This document shows positions 1 through 8,639 of a stretch of DNA of 60,458 nucleotides, in pieces (within the stretch, counting starts at the first letter, position 1; every line of letters begins with the position of its first letter). Source of the DNA: Saprospiraceae bacterium (GTDB taxonomy: Bacteria > Bacteroidota > Bacteroidia > Chitinophagales > Saprospiraceae); contig JALHOZ010000026.1 of assembly GCA_022842725.1 (NCBI GenBank), positions 1-60,458 of the forward strand, in the 5' to 3' direction. The notes under the pieces are model-generated. The model searched no databases, was not told the DNA's origin, and saw only the letters and a program-made list of their open reading frames with translations. The translations under genes and the position numbers were made by a program.

Positions 1-466
1 TATAATTTTTAATGGTTTAATGAAAAGAGCCACAAAAGTAATGATTGTAGTCTTTATAACGACAAAAACACAAAAAAAACAATATGTTGTGTCGAAATTA
101 ACGTAAATTTGCATTATGAGTTATTTTTTTATTAAAAAATGAATAAAAAGAACTTTTTTGGATAAATGCACCTTTATTATTCAGATCAGTGATATCACAA
201 GAAAGACTGATATTTTTTAAAAAAGGGTTCTGCTTAAGTTCCTCACAAAAAAAAAATAAACCTTAAAATCTAAAAAACATATATTCGAATCATATCAAAA
301 ACGTTTTTTGTCCTTGTCCACAATATATGTATCCACCAAACTTAATGTATCTAATTTTACATGAAATCAATATAAAAAACAATTCTGGTCTGTTCTGTAA
401 AACCAAAATGATTTTTTTTTATTAAAGATTCCATTTGACCGCTAAAAACAAATTAAAAGTAAATAA
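1..466. other. AT-rich non-coding region, nothing recognised
   Basis: No credible coding region lies here on either strand. The stretch is rich in A and T runs. A TAAATTTG octamer at 104-111 matches the -7 consensus TAnnTTTG but has no convincing -33 partner and no gene close downstream. The last 60 bases must hold the promoter of the protease gene at 467; the best -7 candidate there (TCCATTTG, about 429-436) has one mismatch. Confidence 0.5.
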
Positions 467-1969
467 ATGAAAAGTAATGTTTTATTTTTTTTCCTGACAT
501 TGTTGATATTTTCTGTCAACAACACCAATGCACAACATTTTATGAGAGGTGTGTGCGGTGTTCATGCTCACGATATGGAAATGATGGATGAATTGTATCC
601 AAATGACGGAAAAGGGCAGCAGCCGGCAGACAGAAACGCTATTATACATATTCCGATTCAGTTTCACATCGTCGGAACCGATGCAGGAACAGGAAGAGTC
701 CCTCCGCATTTGGTATTACGACAGCTTTGTATTTTAAACAGAGACTTTGCAAATACAAATTTCAGATTTTACCTGAATGATGATTTTAATTATATCAACA
801 GTACTGCGATATACAGTAGCCCAAGTTCCAACGGCAATTTGATTCAGGCACGAAAAGTAGCCAGAGCGGTAAATGTTTTTATTACGGACAAAGCAGATGC
901 TACCGGATCGTTGGGCACCGTCCTCGGCTATTACAGTCCTCAGGGAGATTATGTCATCCTGACCAGAAATGAAGTAGTAAAACTTACAAACACGCTGAGC
1001 CATGAAGTAGGCCACTTTTTTAACCTTAGACATACTTTTCATGGTTGGGAAAGTGATCCCTGGAATCTGGCAAAACATAATGATACCATTCAAGTCAGAT
1101 TTACACAAAGTAATTTTGAAATAGAATATGTGAGCAGAACCAATTGTACAACGGCTGCCGATCAGTTGTGTGACACGCCACCGGATTACAATTTCGGTTT
1201 TACAAGCAACGGATGTAATTATACTTATCAGGTTTGGGATTTCAACAAAGAAAGAGTGATTCCTCAAAAAGAAAACCAAATGAGTTATTTCTCAAATTGT
1301 CCGGAATTTGTATTTACACCGAATCAGGGGGGCAGAATGACCTCAAACTATAATTCATCGGGAAGAAGTTTTCTCAGAAACAATCCCCTGCCAAATCTGG
1401 ATACAATCGTTGGACCTGTTTCAATCATAACACCTCAGAGTGCCGAACAACTCAATGTTTTTGACGGGGTTCTGATCGATTGGGAAGATGTTCCGAATGC
1501 GACACATTACGTTTTGGAAATAAGGTTTGTTTCTGCAACGGAATATCTGGTTTTGGATAAATCTGAGTTTTATGCAACCCAATTGAGGAAAAACACCAAT
1601 TATATTATTGAAATTACTCCTTTCAGTTATGGTCATTTTTGTGCACCTTCCACTACCCGATCATTCAGAACAGGAAGTCAGTCCATCACGTCTTCAGATG
1701 ACCTTGTTGGCGGTATCAAATGGAGCGTATATCCGAATCCTGTTTCTTTAGGAATGCCGGTCTTGTTACAAACTGATCAGTCTGAATCAGCCCACATGAC
1801 GCTTTCATTAACCGATGCAAAAGGACAAATTGTCAAAAAAACCATACAAGAAGTTGCTTCGGGAAAACAAATCGTTCGTTTGGAGACAGATCAGATTACC
1901 TCAGGACTTTATTTCCTGCATGCACAAACTGACAAATTGAGTCGCACCTTTAAAATTTCTATTCAATAA
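467..1969 (+). CDS. Secreted M43 (cytophagalysin-like) zinc metalloprotease with T9SS type A sorting domain
   Basis: This is an extracellular metalloendopeptidase of the pappalysin/cytophagalysin family. A hydrophobic signal peptide (residues 1 to about 22, ending NTNAQ) is followed by the catalytic domain. The zinc site HEVGHFFNLRH occupies residues 179-189 and fits HExxHxxxxxH, with E180 as the catalytic base. The Met-turn is M272 in NQMSYF. A fibronectin-III-like segment lies at about 320-405. The C-terminus (from about 420) carries the YPNP motif and the pattern GLYFLHAQ...KISIQ typical of type A T9SS sorting domains, so the protein should be exported by Sec and then by T9SS. The start is the first in-frame ATG that gives a good signal peptide. 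A second M43 protease sits at 45,875. The substrate is unknown. Confidence 0.88.
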   Translation: MKSNVLFFFLTLLIFSVNNTNAQHFMRGVCGVHAHDMEMMDELYPNDGKGQQPADRNAIIHIPIQFHIVGTDAGTGRVPPHLVLRQLCILNRDFANTNFRFYLNDDFNYINSTAIYSSPSSNGNLIQARKVARAVNVFITDKADATGSLGTVLGYYSPQGDYVILTRNEVVKLTNTLSHEVGHFFNLRHTFHGWESDPWNLAKHNDTIQVRFTQSNFEIEYVSRTNCTTAADQLCDTPPDYNFGFTSNGCNYTYQVWDFNKERVIPQKENQMSYFSNCPEFVFTPNQGGRMTSNYNSSGRSFLRNNPLPNLDTIVGPVSIITPQSAEQLNVFDGVLIDWEDVPNATHYVLEIRFVSATEYLVLDKSEFYATQLRKNTNYIIEITPFSYGHFCAPSTTRSFRTGSQSITSSDDLVGGIKWSVYPNPVSLGMPVLLQTDQSESAHMTLSLTDAKGQIVKKTIQEVASGKQIVRLETDQITSGLYFLHAQTDKLSRTFKISIQ

Positions 1970-1973
1970 TTAA

Positions 1974-3101
1974 TTGGTGGAAGTTGTTTGCAAACTTGTC
2001 GAATCCCGAACAGATGTAGAAAAGTTTATTCGGTTTCCACATGACCTGTACAAAGGGGATCCATGTTATGTCGCTGAAATGTATCTGGCCCAAAAATCCA
2101 TGTTTGACAAAAGCCGCTATCCGTTTTTTGTTTACGGAGACACGGCTTTGTTTCTGGCTTACAGGGACGGCAAGATAGTCGGCAGGATAGCAGCCATAAA
2201 CAATCCCCGATACAACGAATTTCATCAGAGTAATGTAGGTTTTTTTGGATTTTTTGACAGCATCCGGGATCAGGAAGTTGTCAAAAAATTGTTTGCTGAA
2301 GTGAGAAAATTCGGAAAAAACAAACAATTTGACAAGATCATAGGCCCCACAAATTATTCCACCAATGAAACTGCAGGAGTTCTTATTGATGGTTTTGACT
2401 CTCCACCGGTGATAATGATGACCTACAATTACCCGTATTATGAATCATTGCTTCTTTCTGAAGGTTTGACAAAAGAAATGGACTTACTGGCTTATTTCTT
2501 AAAGCCCGAAGAGATAAGCCATAAATCGGTGAGGCTGCTGCCAAACATTGAAAAAAGACTGGCTTCTGAAGGTATTACCATCAAAAAGTTGAGCAAAAAG
2601 AATATCCATAAGGAATCAATAAAAATCAGGGAAATTTATCACAAAGCCTGGATAAAAAACTGGGGATTTGTTCCGTTTACCCATGAAGAATTTGATTATT
2701 TAAAAAACGATCTTTCTTTGATAATGGATTCTGATTTTACTTTTCTGGCTGAAAAAAACGGCGAACCGGTTGGTTTTTGTATTGCCATTCCCAATGTCAA
2801 TGAAATTTTGATCAAATATAAAAAAGGGAAACTGTTTCCTTTTGGGTTTTTGGACTTATGGCTCCGTAAAAACAAAACGAAAACCATGCGAATACTTGCC
2901 TTGGGCGTTATACCGGAAATGCGAAAAAAAGGCATTGAAGCCGTTTTTTATGCCAAATGTATTTTGGCCGCCCGGGCAAAATCACAAACCGGAGCAGAAG
3001 CCTCCTGGATTCTGGAAAATAATTCGGAAATGAATCAGGCATTGATCAATCTTCAGGCAATAAAATACAAAACCTACAGACTGTATTCTTTCACCTTGTA
3101 A
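1974..3101 (+). CDS. GNAT-like N-acyltransferase family protein (YghO-like), non-ATG start
   Basis: This is a 375-residue protein of a family common in Bacteroidota and related to E. coli YghO, a GNAT-fold protein of unknown substrate. Recognisable features are the N-terminal pattern FIRFPHDLYKGDPCYV, then FLAYRDGKIVGRIAAI (a GNAT beta-strand block), the GPTNYSTNETAGVLIDGF segment, and a second acetyl-CoA-type block near RILALGVIPEMRKKG. The reading frame has a stop at 1971-1973, so the only starts that keep the conserved N-terminus are TTG at 1974 or GTG at 1977. The first internal ATG would remove about 35 conserved residues. It begins 4 bases after the protease stop and may be co-transcribed with it. 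The substrate cannot be predicted. Confidence 0.8.
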   Translation: MVEVVCKLVESRTDVEKFIRFPHDLYKGDPCYVAEMYLAQKSMFDKSRYPFFVYGDTALFLAYRDGKIVGRIAAINNPRYNEFHQSNVGFFGFFDSIRDQEVVKKLFAEVRKFGKNKQFDKIIGPTNYSTNETAGVLIDGFDSPPVIMMTYNYPYYESLLLSEGLTKEMDLLAYFLKPEEISHKSVRLLPNIEKRLASEGITIKKLSKKNIHKESIKIREIYHKAWIKNWGFVPFTHEEFDYLKNDLSLIMDSDFTFLAEKNGEPVGFCIAIPNVNEILIKYKKGKLFPFGFLDLWLRKNKTKTMRILALGVIPEMRKKGIEAVFYAKCILAARAKSQTGAEASWILENNSEMNQALINLQAIKYKTYRLYSFTL

Positions 3102-3156
3102 TCCGAAAACAAATCTGATGGTTGATAAATCCGGTTGGGGTAATTCGGTTATCAGG

Positions 3157-4416
3157 TTAAATCGCCAAAGCCCGGCTGATATCTTTAATCAAATCTTCCA
3201 CATTTTCTATACCGACCGAGATTCTCACCAATGAATCAGAAATCCCCATTTCTAACCGGTGGTCCGGCGCAATACCCGCATGAGTCATAGACGCAGGATG
3301 TTCCGCAAGACTTTCAGTTCCTCCCAAACTAACCGCCAATCTGATCAGCGATAAATTATTTAAAAACCTGAATGCCCCGGATTCTTCCCCTTCGATGTCA
3401 AAGGACAACATTGCTCCCGGCGAAAGATATTGTTTTTGGTATATCCGGTACTGAGGATTTTCAGGTGTCAGCAAGCCCAGATAATACACTTTACGCACTT
3501 TGGGATGTTGATTGAGAAATGCCGCCACTTTTTCTGCGTTGGCCGTTTGTTGCTCCATTCTGACCTTCAGGGTTTCCAGACTTCGCATGAGCAACCATCC
3601 TGTCCACGGCCCTGCCATATTTCCCAAAAAAGTACGTAAGGTCTTAACCCTCAACATCAACTCATGAGAACCAAGAACAGCGCCGGCTATCAAGTCACTA
3701 TGCCCGCCAATGTATTTGGTAGCCGAATACAATACCAAATCTGCACCATGTGCCAAAGGATGTTGCCATAAAGGCCCCATGTATGTATTATCCACAGCAA
3801 GCATCACTTTTTTATCCTTGTCTGACAACGAATCTGCCAATTTTTTGCACTCATCCAAATCCACCAATGTATTGGTGGGGTTTGCCGGTGTTTCAACAAA
3901 AATCATAGCCACTTTATCCGAAACTTCTTGGTCCCTGCAAAGTTGAGACATCTCTTCATATGACATCCCCGGCTTAAAACCTATAGGTCGGATACCCATT
4001 TTGGGTAAAAAATGTAACAAAAAATGTTCCGTTCCACCATATAAAGGCATGCTATATAATATAACATCACCTGGTTTTAAAAATTCTAAAAAAACGGTGG
4101 TGATAGCAGACATGCCACTTTCAAATACGGCACAGGCATCTGCTTTGTCCCAAAGACAAAGTCTGTTTTCGAGGATTTCGAGGTCGGGATTATTCAAACG
4201 ACTGTAAATTAAACCTGATTTTTCATCAACTCTTTTTTCTCTGAGACCATAGGCCACTTCAAAAAAAGCTTTTCCTTCTTCTGCAGTTTTAAAAACGAAT
4301 GTCGATGTTTGAAAAATCGGACACTTCAAAGCTCCTTCTGACCACTCCGGTTTGTATCCGTATGACATCATCAGGCTTTCAGGATGGAACTGATTTTTGT
4401 TAAATTCGTCTGACAT
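3157..4416 (-). CDS. PLP-dependent trans-sulfuration enzyme (cystathionine gamma-synthase / methionine gamma-lyase family)
   Basis: This is a Cys/Met-metabolism fold-type I PLP enzyme of 419 residues. The PLP lysine is K234 in SATKYIGGHSD. Other family signatures are YSRLNNPDLEILENRL near residue 70, the cofactor-phosphate loop FESGMSA, VETPANPTN, DNTYMGP, and SLGGTESLAEHPASMTH near the C-terminus. Reaction type (gamma-synthase, gamma-lyase or beta-lyase) cannot be settled from sequence alone. A long N-terminal section before the catalytic core resembles the group annotated simply as cystathionine gamma-synthase family. It is divergent from an Lrp/AsnC regulator, a layout typical of amino-acid-responsive control. 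A minus-strand -7 candidate (TAATTTTG, 4436-4443) lies 20 bases before the ATG. Confidence 0.85.
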   Translation of the reverse strand: MSDEFNKNQFHPESLMMSYGYKPEWSEGALKCPIFQTSTFVFKTAEEGKAFFEVAYGLREKRVDEKSGLIYSRLNNPDLEILENRLCLWDKADACAVFESGMSAITTVFLEFLKPGDVILYSMPLYGGTEHFLLHFLPKMGIRPIGFKPGMSYEEMSQLCRDQEVSDKVAMIFVETPANPTNTLVDLDECKKLADSLSDKDKKVMLAVDNTYMGPLWQHPLAHGADLVLYSATKYIGGHSDLIAGAVLGSHELMLRVKTLRTFLGNMAGPWTGWLLMRSLETLKVRMEQQTANAEKVAAFLNQHPKVRKVYYLGLLTPENPQYRIYQKQYLSPGAMLSFDIEGEESGAFRFLNNLSLIRLAVSLGGTESLAEHPASMTHAGIAPDHRLEMGISDSLVRISVGIENVEDLIKDISRALAI

Positions 4417-4435
4417 ATACCATTAATATTTTCTA

Positions 4436-4443
4436 CAAAATTA
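4436..4443 (-). promoter_or_regulatory. Putative -7 promoter element of the PLP sulfur enzyme gene
   Basis: On the minus strand this reads TAATTTTG, matching TAnnTTTG. It implies a start point about 15 bases before the ATG at 4416. The -33 element is not clear. The 150-bp divergent region up to 4570 is extremely AT-rich and would be the natural place for the neighbouring Lrp-type regulator to bind. Confidence 0.5.
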
Positions 4444-4569
4444 CAGGGATATATCATAATAATCTATCAATATCAATATAATTAGATACATTATCTATAA
4501 ATTGCGTAATATTGGCGTTTTATTCTAATATTATCACAACTTCCACCCTTTAACAGAAAAATTTTCCAA

Positions 4570-5001
4570 ATGACAGACGACAAAGACAAAATAATATTGT
4601 CAATGCTGAAAAAAAACAGCAAAATGACAATCAAAGAGCTCAGTCAGGCAACACACCTCAGTCCCACACCGGTCTATGAAAGAATACGCAAATTAGAGAA
4701 TGAAGGGATCATTACAGGTTATACGATAACAGTTGATGATAGAAAATTAGGCAAAAGTCTGACCGTATTTTGCCATATCAGCCTTGATATTCACCATAAA
4801 CATGTCATTGAGGCCTTCGAAGAAGAAATTGTTTTGTTTGAAGAAGTGCTGGCATGTTACCATCTAACAGGTATTATGGATTATATGTTGCATGTAGTTG
4901 TATCTGATATGGATGACTTCCAGAATTTTCTAAAAAACAAACTTGCCGGTGTAAAAAATATTAGAAAAGTTCAAAGCTCGTTTGTATTGAGCAAATTATA
5001 A
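4570..5001 (+). CDS. Lrp/AsnC family transcriptional regulator
   Basis: This 143-residue protein has the standard Lrp layout. An N-terminal winged helix-turn-helix (about 5-55; IILSMLKKNSKMTIKEL, then LSPTPVYERIRKLENEG) is followed by a RAM/AsnC ligand-binding domain (about 65-143; GIMDYMLHVVVSDMDDF). Family members form octamers or hexadecamers and respond to amino acids. It is divergent from a methionine/cysteine PLP enzyme, so regulation of that gene in response to a sulfur amino acid is a reasonable inference. The length is normal for the family. Confidence 0.92.
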   Translation: MTDDKDKIILSMLKKNSKMTIKELSQATHLSPTPVYERIRKLENEGIITGYTITVDDRKLGKSLTVFCHISLDIHHKHVIEAFEEEIVLFEEVLACYHLTGIMDYMLHVVVSDMDDFQNFLKNKLAGVKNIRKVQSSFVLSKL

Positions 5002-5120
5002 CATAAAGACTAATATCTTATAAAACACTGTAAATGTATACATTACACAAAATATACATCCTCACATATAAACATATATCATATATACTAAAAAAAAATA
5101 TTAAAAAAATTACATATTAT

Positions 5121-5152
5121 GTTTTTTTATAATATGTTTTGTTTTATGTTTG
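5121..5152 (+). promoter_or_regulatory. Putative sigma-A-type promoter upstream of a non-coding element
   Basis: TATGTTTG at 5145-5152 is a full match to the Bacteroidota -7 consensus TAnnTTTG. A T-rich stretch with GTTT about 20 bases upstream could serve as a weak -33 element. No reading frame begins close downstream. The predicted start point (about 5157) would produce RNA across the structured element at 5157-5355. Confidence 0.5.
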
Positions 5153-5156
5153 CACC

Positions 5157-5355
5157 GTCAAAGGACAAATCAACACGAAGTTTTTTATTTTGAGATCCTA
5201 GTTTAAGAGTCATAACCAAAAAACGAGAAATTTTCGATCCCCAATGAGGTCATCCCAACAACCGAATCTAAGATGGCTAGGATCAAATACCTTCTCTCCC
5301 TCTGAATCTTTATAAACACGTAAAAGTAAGAGTATGGTTATGGCTCTTTTTATTT
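5157..5355 (+). ncRNA. Candidate structured non-coding RNA or switch-like leader, unrecognised
   Basis: The non-coding region between the Lrp gene and the BNR protein gene holds two long perfect or near-perfect pairings that interlock. GATCCTAG (5194-5201) pairs with CTAGGATC (5277-5284). AAGAGTCATAACCA (5205-5218) pairs with TGGTTATGGCTCTT (5335-5348) over 14 positions with one G-U. The order is that of a pseudoknot. The 3' partner of the second pairing can also form a local hairpin, AAGAG (5328-5332) with CTCTT (5344-5348), followed by five Ts, which resembles a terminator. The element has its own good -7 box upstream. I do not recognise it as tmRNA, RNase P RNA, SRP RNA or a known riboswitch. 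It could be a free small RNA or a 5' leader of the gene at 5523. Confidence 0.45.
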
Positions 5356-5491
5356 CCCCTTTTTTTGCACTTAGCCCGTTTTTCCTTCTTTTTTATTGTT
5401 CTGCTGACTTCCCGGTCGTGTAGTGAATGTCCGTAAGAGACTATATTTATCATTTTTTCAGATTCCTGTTTCCCTTTCCCGCTACATTTCT

Positions 5492-5499
5492 TATATTTG
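5492..5499 (+). promoter_or_regulatory. Putative -7 promoter element of the BNR-repeat protein gene
   Basis: TATATTTG matches TAnnTTTG exactly. The implied start point (about 5505) lies about 18 bases before the ATG at 5523. It therefore argues against using the longer open frame that begins at 5427. Confidence 0.55.
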
Positions 5500-5522
5500 A
5501 CCTTTCATCCATATGTCAGATC

Positions 5523-8081
5523 ATGCAAAAATTATTTATCGTTTTTTCCCTCGGTATCGTTTGCCTTTGGGCCTGCCACAACAACAGGACATCAAATGCA
5601 TTTCCAAAACCAACAAACGGTGAAACAGAAGTTCGTTTAAACAGTGATGATGCCGGTAATGCAGAAAAACGTCAAAAATGGTTTGACATACTCCACCAGA
5701 GTGCGCCCGGCATTTACTGGAAAGATGTGGAAGCCGCAAATGCTTTGCAGAATCTCGAAATAATCAACGCTTTAAGAAAACAAAAAATAAATAACCGAAG
5801 TAACGAAGAATGGGTTGCCGGCGATCAGATTTTAGGTGCCTGGTATGAAAGAGGCAGCACCAATCAGGCAGGTAATGTCATCGCTACAGCATATGATACT
5901 GAAAAAGACGAAATTTTTGTCGTTTCCGGAGGTGGTTCAATATTTAAAGGCTCCCGGATAGGTTTTGGTTGGGAAGTGATCAACCAGGATCTGAGGTTCT
6001 CACCAAATTTTATGGACATCATCCAACTTGAAGACGGTTCCCGAAGACTGATTGCTGCAATCAATAACGCTCCTCACTTTTCAGAGGATGAAGGCAAAAC
6101 CTGGGAAAAAGCAACAGGCATTCTCGGCCAGGACAATGGCTATCTTTACCATACAGCCAAAAACAGAGACCAACAATTGTTTTTCCTTCAAAAGGCAAGT
6201 TATTGGGCGCCCATTTGGTTGTACACCACAAAAGACGGAGGAAAACAATACACAAAAATTAAAAATTTTAATACACATGAAAACAGAAATATTGCCATGT
6301 GTATGGATCCTGTCACCCATGACCTCTATGTCATTTCACAAACAGCCGAAGATAAAAGTTCTGTTTTTAAGTACTCTTATCAAACGGAAGAATGGGCTGA
6401 AATCACCGTACAAAGCCCTTTGGCATTCGGAACCAACGGCGAAGCCAATCTTCAGGTTTCCAATATCAATGGTCAGGTAAAATTATATGCCTACAACGGC
6501 GATCTTCTTTTTCATGTCTCAGAGGATTTTGGCAAAACATGGCAACTTTTATCTACGCTGCCTACCCGACCCTGGTCTGTCTCACTTTTTGTCAGTCCTT
6601 CCAATCCAAACCATATGATCTATGGAGAAGTAGATGCTTTCAGAAGCAGAGACGCCGGTAAAACATGGCAAAAAATCAACGGATGGTGGGAATATTACAA
6701 CAATGTCCAGTCTAAGCTGCACGCTGATATTATGGCTTTAAAAGAATACACTGATTCAGACGGCAATCCTTTTGTTCTGATTTCTAATCATGGTGGTATG
6801 AGTATTACCTATGATATGGGCATCAATAATGACAACATCGGTTTGTTTGATCTTAATGTCAGTCAATATTATGATGTTAAATCCTATCCCCCGGATTATA
6901 ATTATACTTTTGCAGGCTCACAGGACCAGGGATTTCAAAAAGCTTTTATACCTGGCACCAGTCCTGAATCCTTCGTGCAGGTGATCTCCGGTGATTATGG
7001 CCACATAGCCTTCACCGAAAACGGATTGCGACTTTGGACAGTTTATCCCGGCGGGTGGGTCACGTACTACCCCACTCCTTTAAGCAGTGGAAATGTGGCA
7101 TCTTTTGAAGTCAATTCAGAACAGGAAAGTGTGTGGATACCTCCTTTGGTTTCTTCGCCGATACCCTCCGAAAATGCTGTCTATATGGCAGGTGGTAACA
7201 TAAACGGCGGACCGGGATCTCATTTGATTAAACTTACCTACAACCAAAGCACCAATCAAATCAACGCATCTCAATACCCTTTTAATTTCAGACAAAGTGG
7301 CGGAGAATTGAGTGCCATCGCGTTTTCACCTTTTAATCCGGACAAAATATATTGTGCAACCACCAACGGCAGAATTTACACTTCATTCAACGGAGGTCAA
7401 AATTTTGCAGCCAGTTCGAGCAATTTGCCTGATGCACAATATCTATATGGTTCCTTTATTTTACCTTCGGCCATTGATTCCAATATCGTGTATATCGCCG
7501 GAAGTGGTTATTCCACACCCGGTGTTATGGTGTCCAAAAACGGAGGGAAAACGTTTACAGCCATGAGAACAGGACTACCGAATACGACGGTTTTCGAACT
7601 CGCATTTAATGAAGATGAAAGTCTCATTTATGCCGCTACAGAAGCAGGACCTTATGTATATGTCGCCGAAAATGACAGATGGTATCTGCTTTCCGGAAGT
7701 AATACGCCCAACCAAACGTTTTGGAGTGTGGAATATTTGCCTGAAATAAAAGTAGCCCGTTTTGGTACGTATGGGAGAGGAATCTGGGATTTTCATTTTA
7801 AAGAAAAATTGTCAACCTCACAAACCAATGTTCAAACCGCCGAATTTGACATTTTCCCGAATCCTGCACGGGACAGAATACATGTTATCAAAAAAAATAA
7901 TCAGCAATCGGTAAACAGCTTCCTGATTTTTAATGTTCAGGGTGAAAGAATGGATGTTCCTGTCATCAAATCTAACAACAGCCAATGGGTAGCTGACATT
8001 ATGGGTTTACCCGCAGGTATCTATTTTGTCACTGATGGTAATGTCAAACAAGGTCATATTAAAAAATTTATAAAATTGTAG
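5523..8081 (+). CDS. Secreted BNR/sortilin-like beta-propeller protein with T9SS type A sorting domain
   Basis: The 852-residue product is predicted to be exported. It starts MQKLFIVFSLGIVCLWACHNN, a signal peptide ending in a cysteine that may be a weak lipobox (LWAC, with an unusual W). The body contains repeated Asp-box/BNR motifs (SEDEGKTW, TKDGGKQY, SEDFGKTW, SRDAGKTW, SFNGGQNF, SKNGGKTF), as in sortilin/VPS10-type and sialidase-like beta-propellers. The C-terminal ~80 residues carry IFPNPARDRIHV and AGIYFVTDG...KKFIKL, a T9SS type A sorting signal. The frame is open from 5427, but the added residues give no better signal peptide and the -7 box at 5492 supports ATG 5523. No sialidase catalytic residues are evident, so enzymatic activity is not claimed. 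It heads a tight run of four genes (gap to the next 6 bases). Confidence 0.82.
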   Translation: MQKLFIVFSLGIVCLWACHNNRTSNAFPKPTNGETEVRLNSDDAGNAEKRQKWFDILHQSAPGIYWKDVEAANALQNLEIINALRKQKINNRSNEEWVAGDQILGAWYERGSTNQAGNVIATAYDTEKDEIFVVSGGGSIFKGSRIGFGWEVINQDLRFSPNFMDIIQLEDGSRRLIAAINNAPHFSEDEGKTWEKATGILGQDNGYLYHTAKNRDQQLFFLQKASYWAPIWLYTTKDGGKQYTKIKNFNTHENRNIAMCMDPVTHDLYVISQTAEDKSSVFKYSYQTEEWAEITVQSPLAFGTNGEANLQVSNINGQVKLYAYNGDLLFHVSEDFGKTWQLLSTLPTRPWSVSLFVSPSNPNHMIYGEVDAFRSRDAGKTWQKINGWWEYYNNVQSKLHADIMALKEYTDSDGNPFVLISNHGGMSITYDMGINNDNIGLFDLNVSQYYDVKSYPPDYNYTFAGSQDQGFQKAFIPGTSPESFVQVISGDYGHIAFTENGLRLWTVYPGGWVTYYPTPLSSGNVASFEVNSEQESVWIPPLVSSPIPSENAVYMAGGNINGGPGSHLIKLTYNQSTNQINASQYPFNFRQSGGELSAIAFSPFNPDKIYCATTNGRIYTSFNGGQNFAASSSNLPDAQYLYGSFILPSAIDSNIVYIAGSGYSTPGVMVSKNGGKTFTAMRTGLPNTTVFELAFNEDESLIYAATEAGPYVYVAENDRWYLLSGSNTPNQTFWSVEYLPEIKVARFGTYGRGIWDFHFKEKLSTSQTNVQTAEFDIFPNPARDRIHVIKKNNQQSVNSFLIFNVQGERMDVPVIKSNNSQWVADIMGLPAGIYFVTDGNVKQGHIKKFIKL

Positions 8082-8087
8082 AAAATA

Positions 8088-8624
8088 ATGAGTGAAAACA
8101 ATGTTTTAGGCGTAGGTTCAAGGGTAAAACATCCCGCTTTTGGTGACGGAGTTGTCATTTCTGTAGACGTTGCTGCGTACAGAGTATGTTTTATCACATT
8201 TGGAATCAAATTGGTAGGAAAAGAATATTCAAGTTGGGAAATCATTGAAAAAATAGAATCCTCCGAATCTGTATCTTTTACAGAAGCAGAAAAGTCGCTA
8301 ATGAAGATATTGCGGACCTGGTCAGATGTAACCGAAATTGTGCATTTGGGTGACCGGTGGAAAAACGGAGTTATGATATTAAAACCGGGTGACGACAGCC
8401 TGAAGCCTAAAGATATTCCGATTGATGTGTTTTTTCATAAAATTGTTATGGTAAGGGACAGACTCCGGGTCATGGAACAAAGAATCAACGCAAGCAACCT
8501 GACCGATGAAGAAAAAGTCAATCTGCAACAATATATTACAAGAATATATGGTAGTCTGACTACATTCAACGTGCTCTTCAGGAATAAAGAGGATTATTTT
8601 GTCGGTGAAAAATCAAACGACTAA
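8088..8624 (+). CDS. Hypothetical protein with N-terminal Tudor-like (UvrD C-terminal-like) domain
   Basis: This is a 178-residue cytoplasmic protein without a signal peptide. Residues 8-50 (VGSRVKHPAFGDGVVISV ... TFGIKLVGKEYSSW) resemble the small SH3/Tudor-like barrel found at the C-terminus of UvrD/PcrA helicases. The remaining helical part (about 60-178) is not recognised. It lies 6 bases after the BNR gene and 15 before the TlpA-like gene, so it is probably co-transcribed with them, though nothing ties its function to theirs. Confidence is high that it is a gene and low on any function. Confidence 0.7.
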   Translation: MSENNVLGVGSRVKHPAFGDGVVISVDVAAYRVCFITFGIKLVGKEYSSWEIIEKIESSESVSFTEAEKSLMKILRTWSDVTEIVHLGDRWKNGVMILKPGDDSLKPKDIPIDVFFHKIVMVRDRLRVMEQRINASNLTDEEKVNLQQYITRIYGSLTTFNVLFRNKEDYFVGEKSND

Positions 8625-8639
8625 TCATAAATCAAAAAC

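Noticed and set aside
734-1279. 181-residue minus-strand frame across the first M43 protease
   Set aside because: It overlaps the zinc-binding region of the true gene and shows no recognisable protein features.
4417-4569. Possible SAM-type riboswitch before the sulfur PLP enzyme
   Set aside because: The 150-bp divergent region is almost purely A/T and too short on the gene side (about 20 bases after the -7 box) to hold a known riboswitch.
5427-5522. Upstream extension of the BNR protein gene
   Set aside because: It precedes the TATATTTG promoter box, adds no signal-peptide logic and gives two hydrophobic segments in a row.
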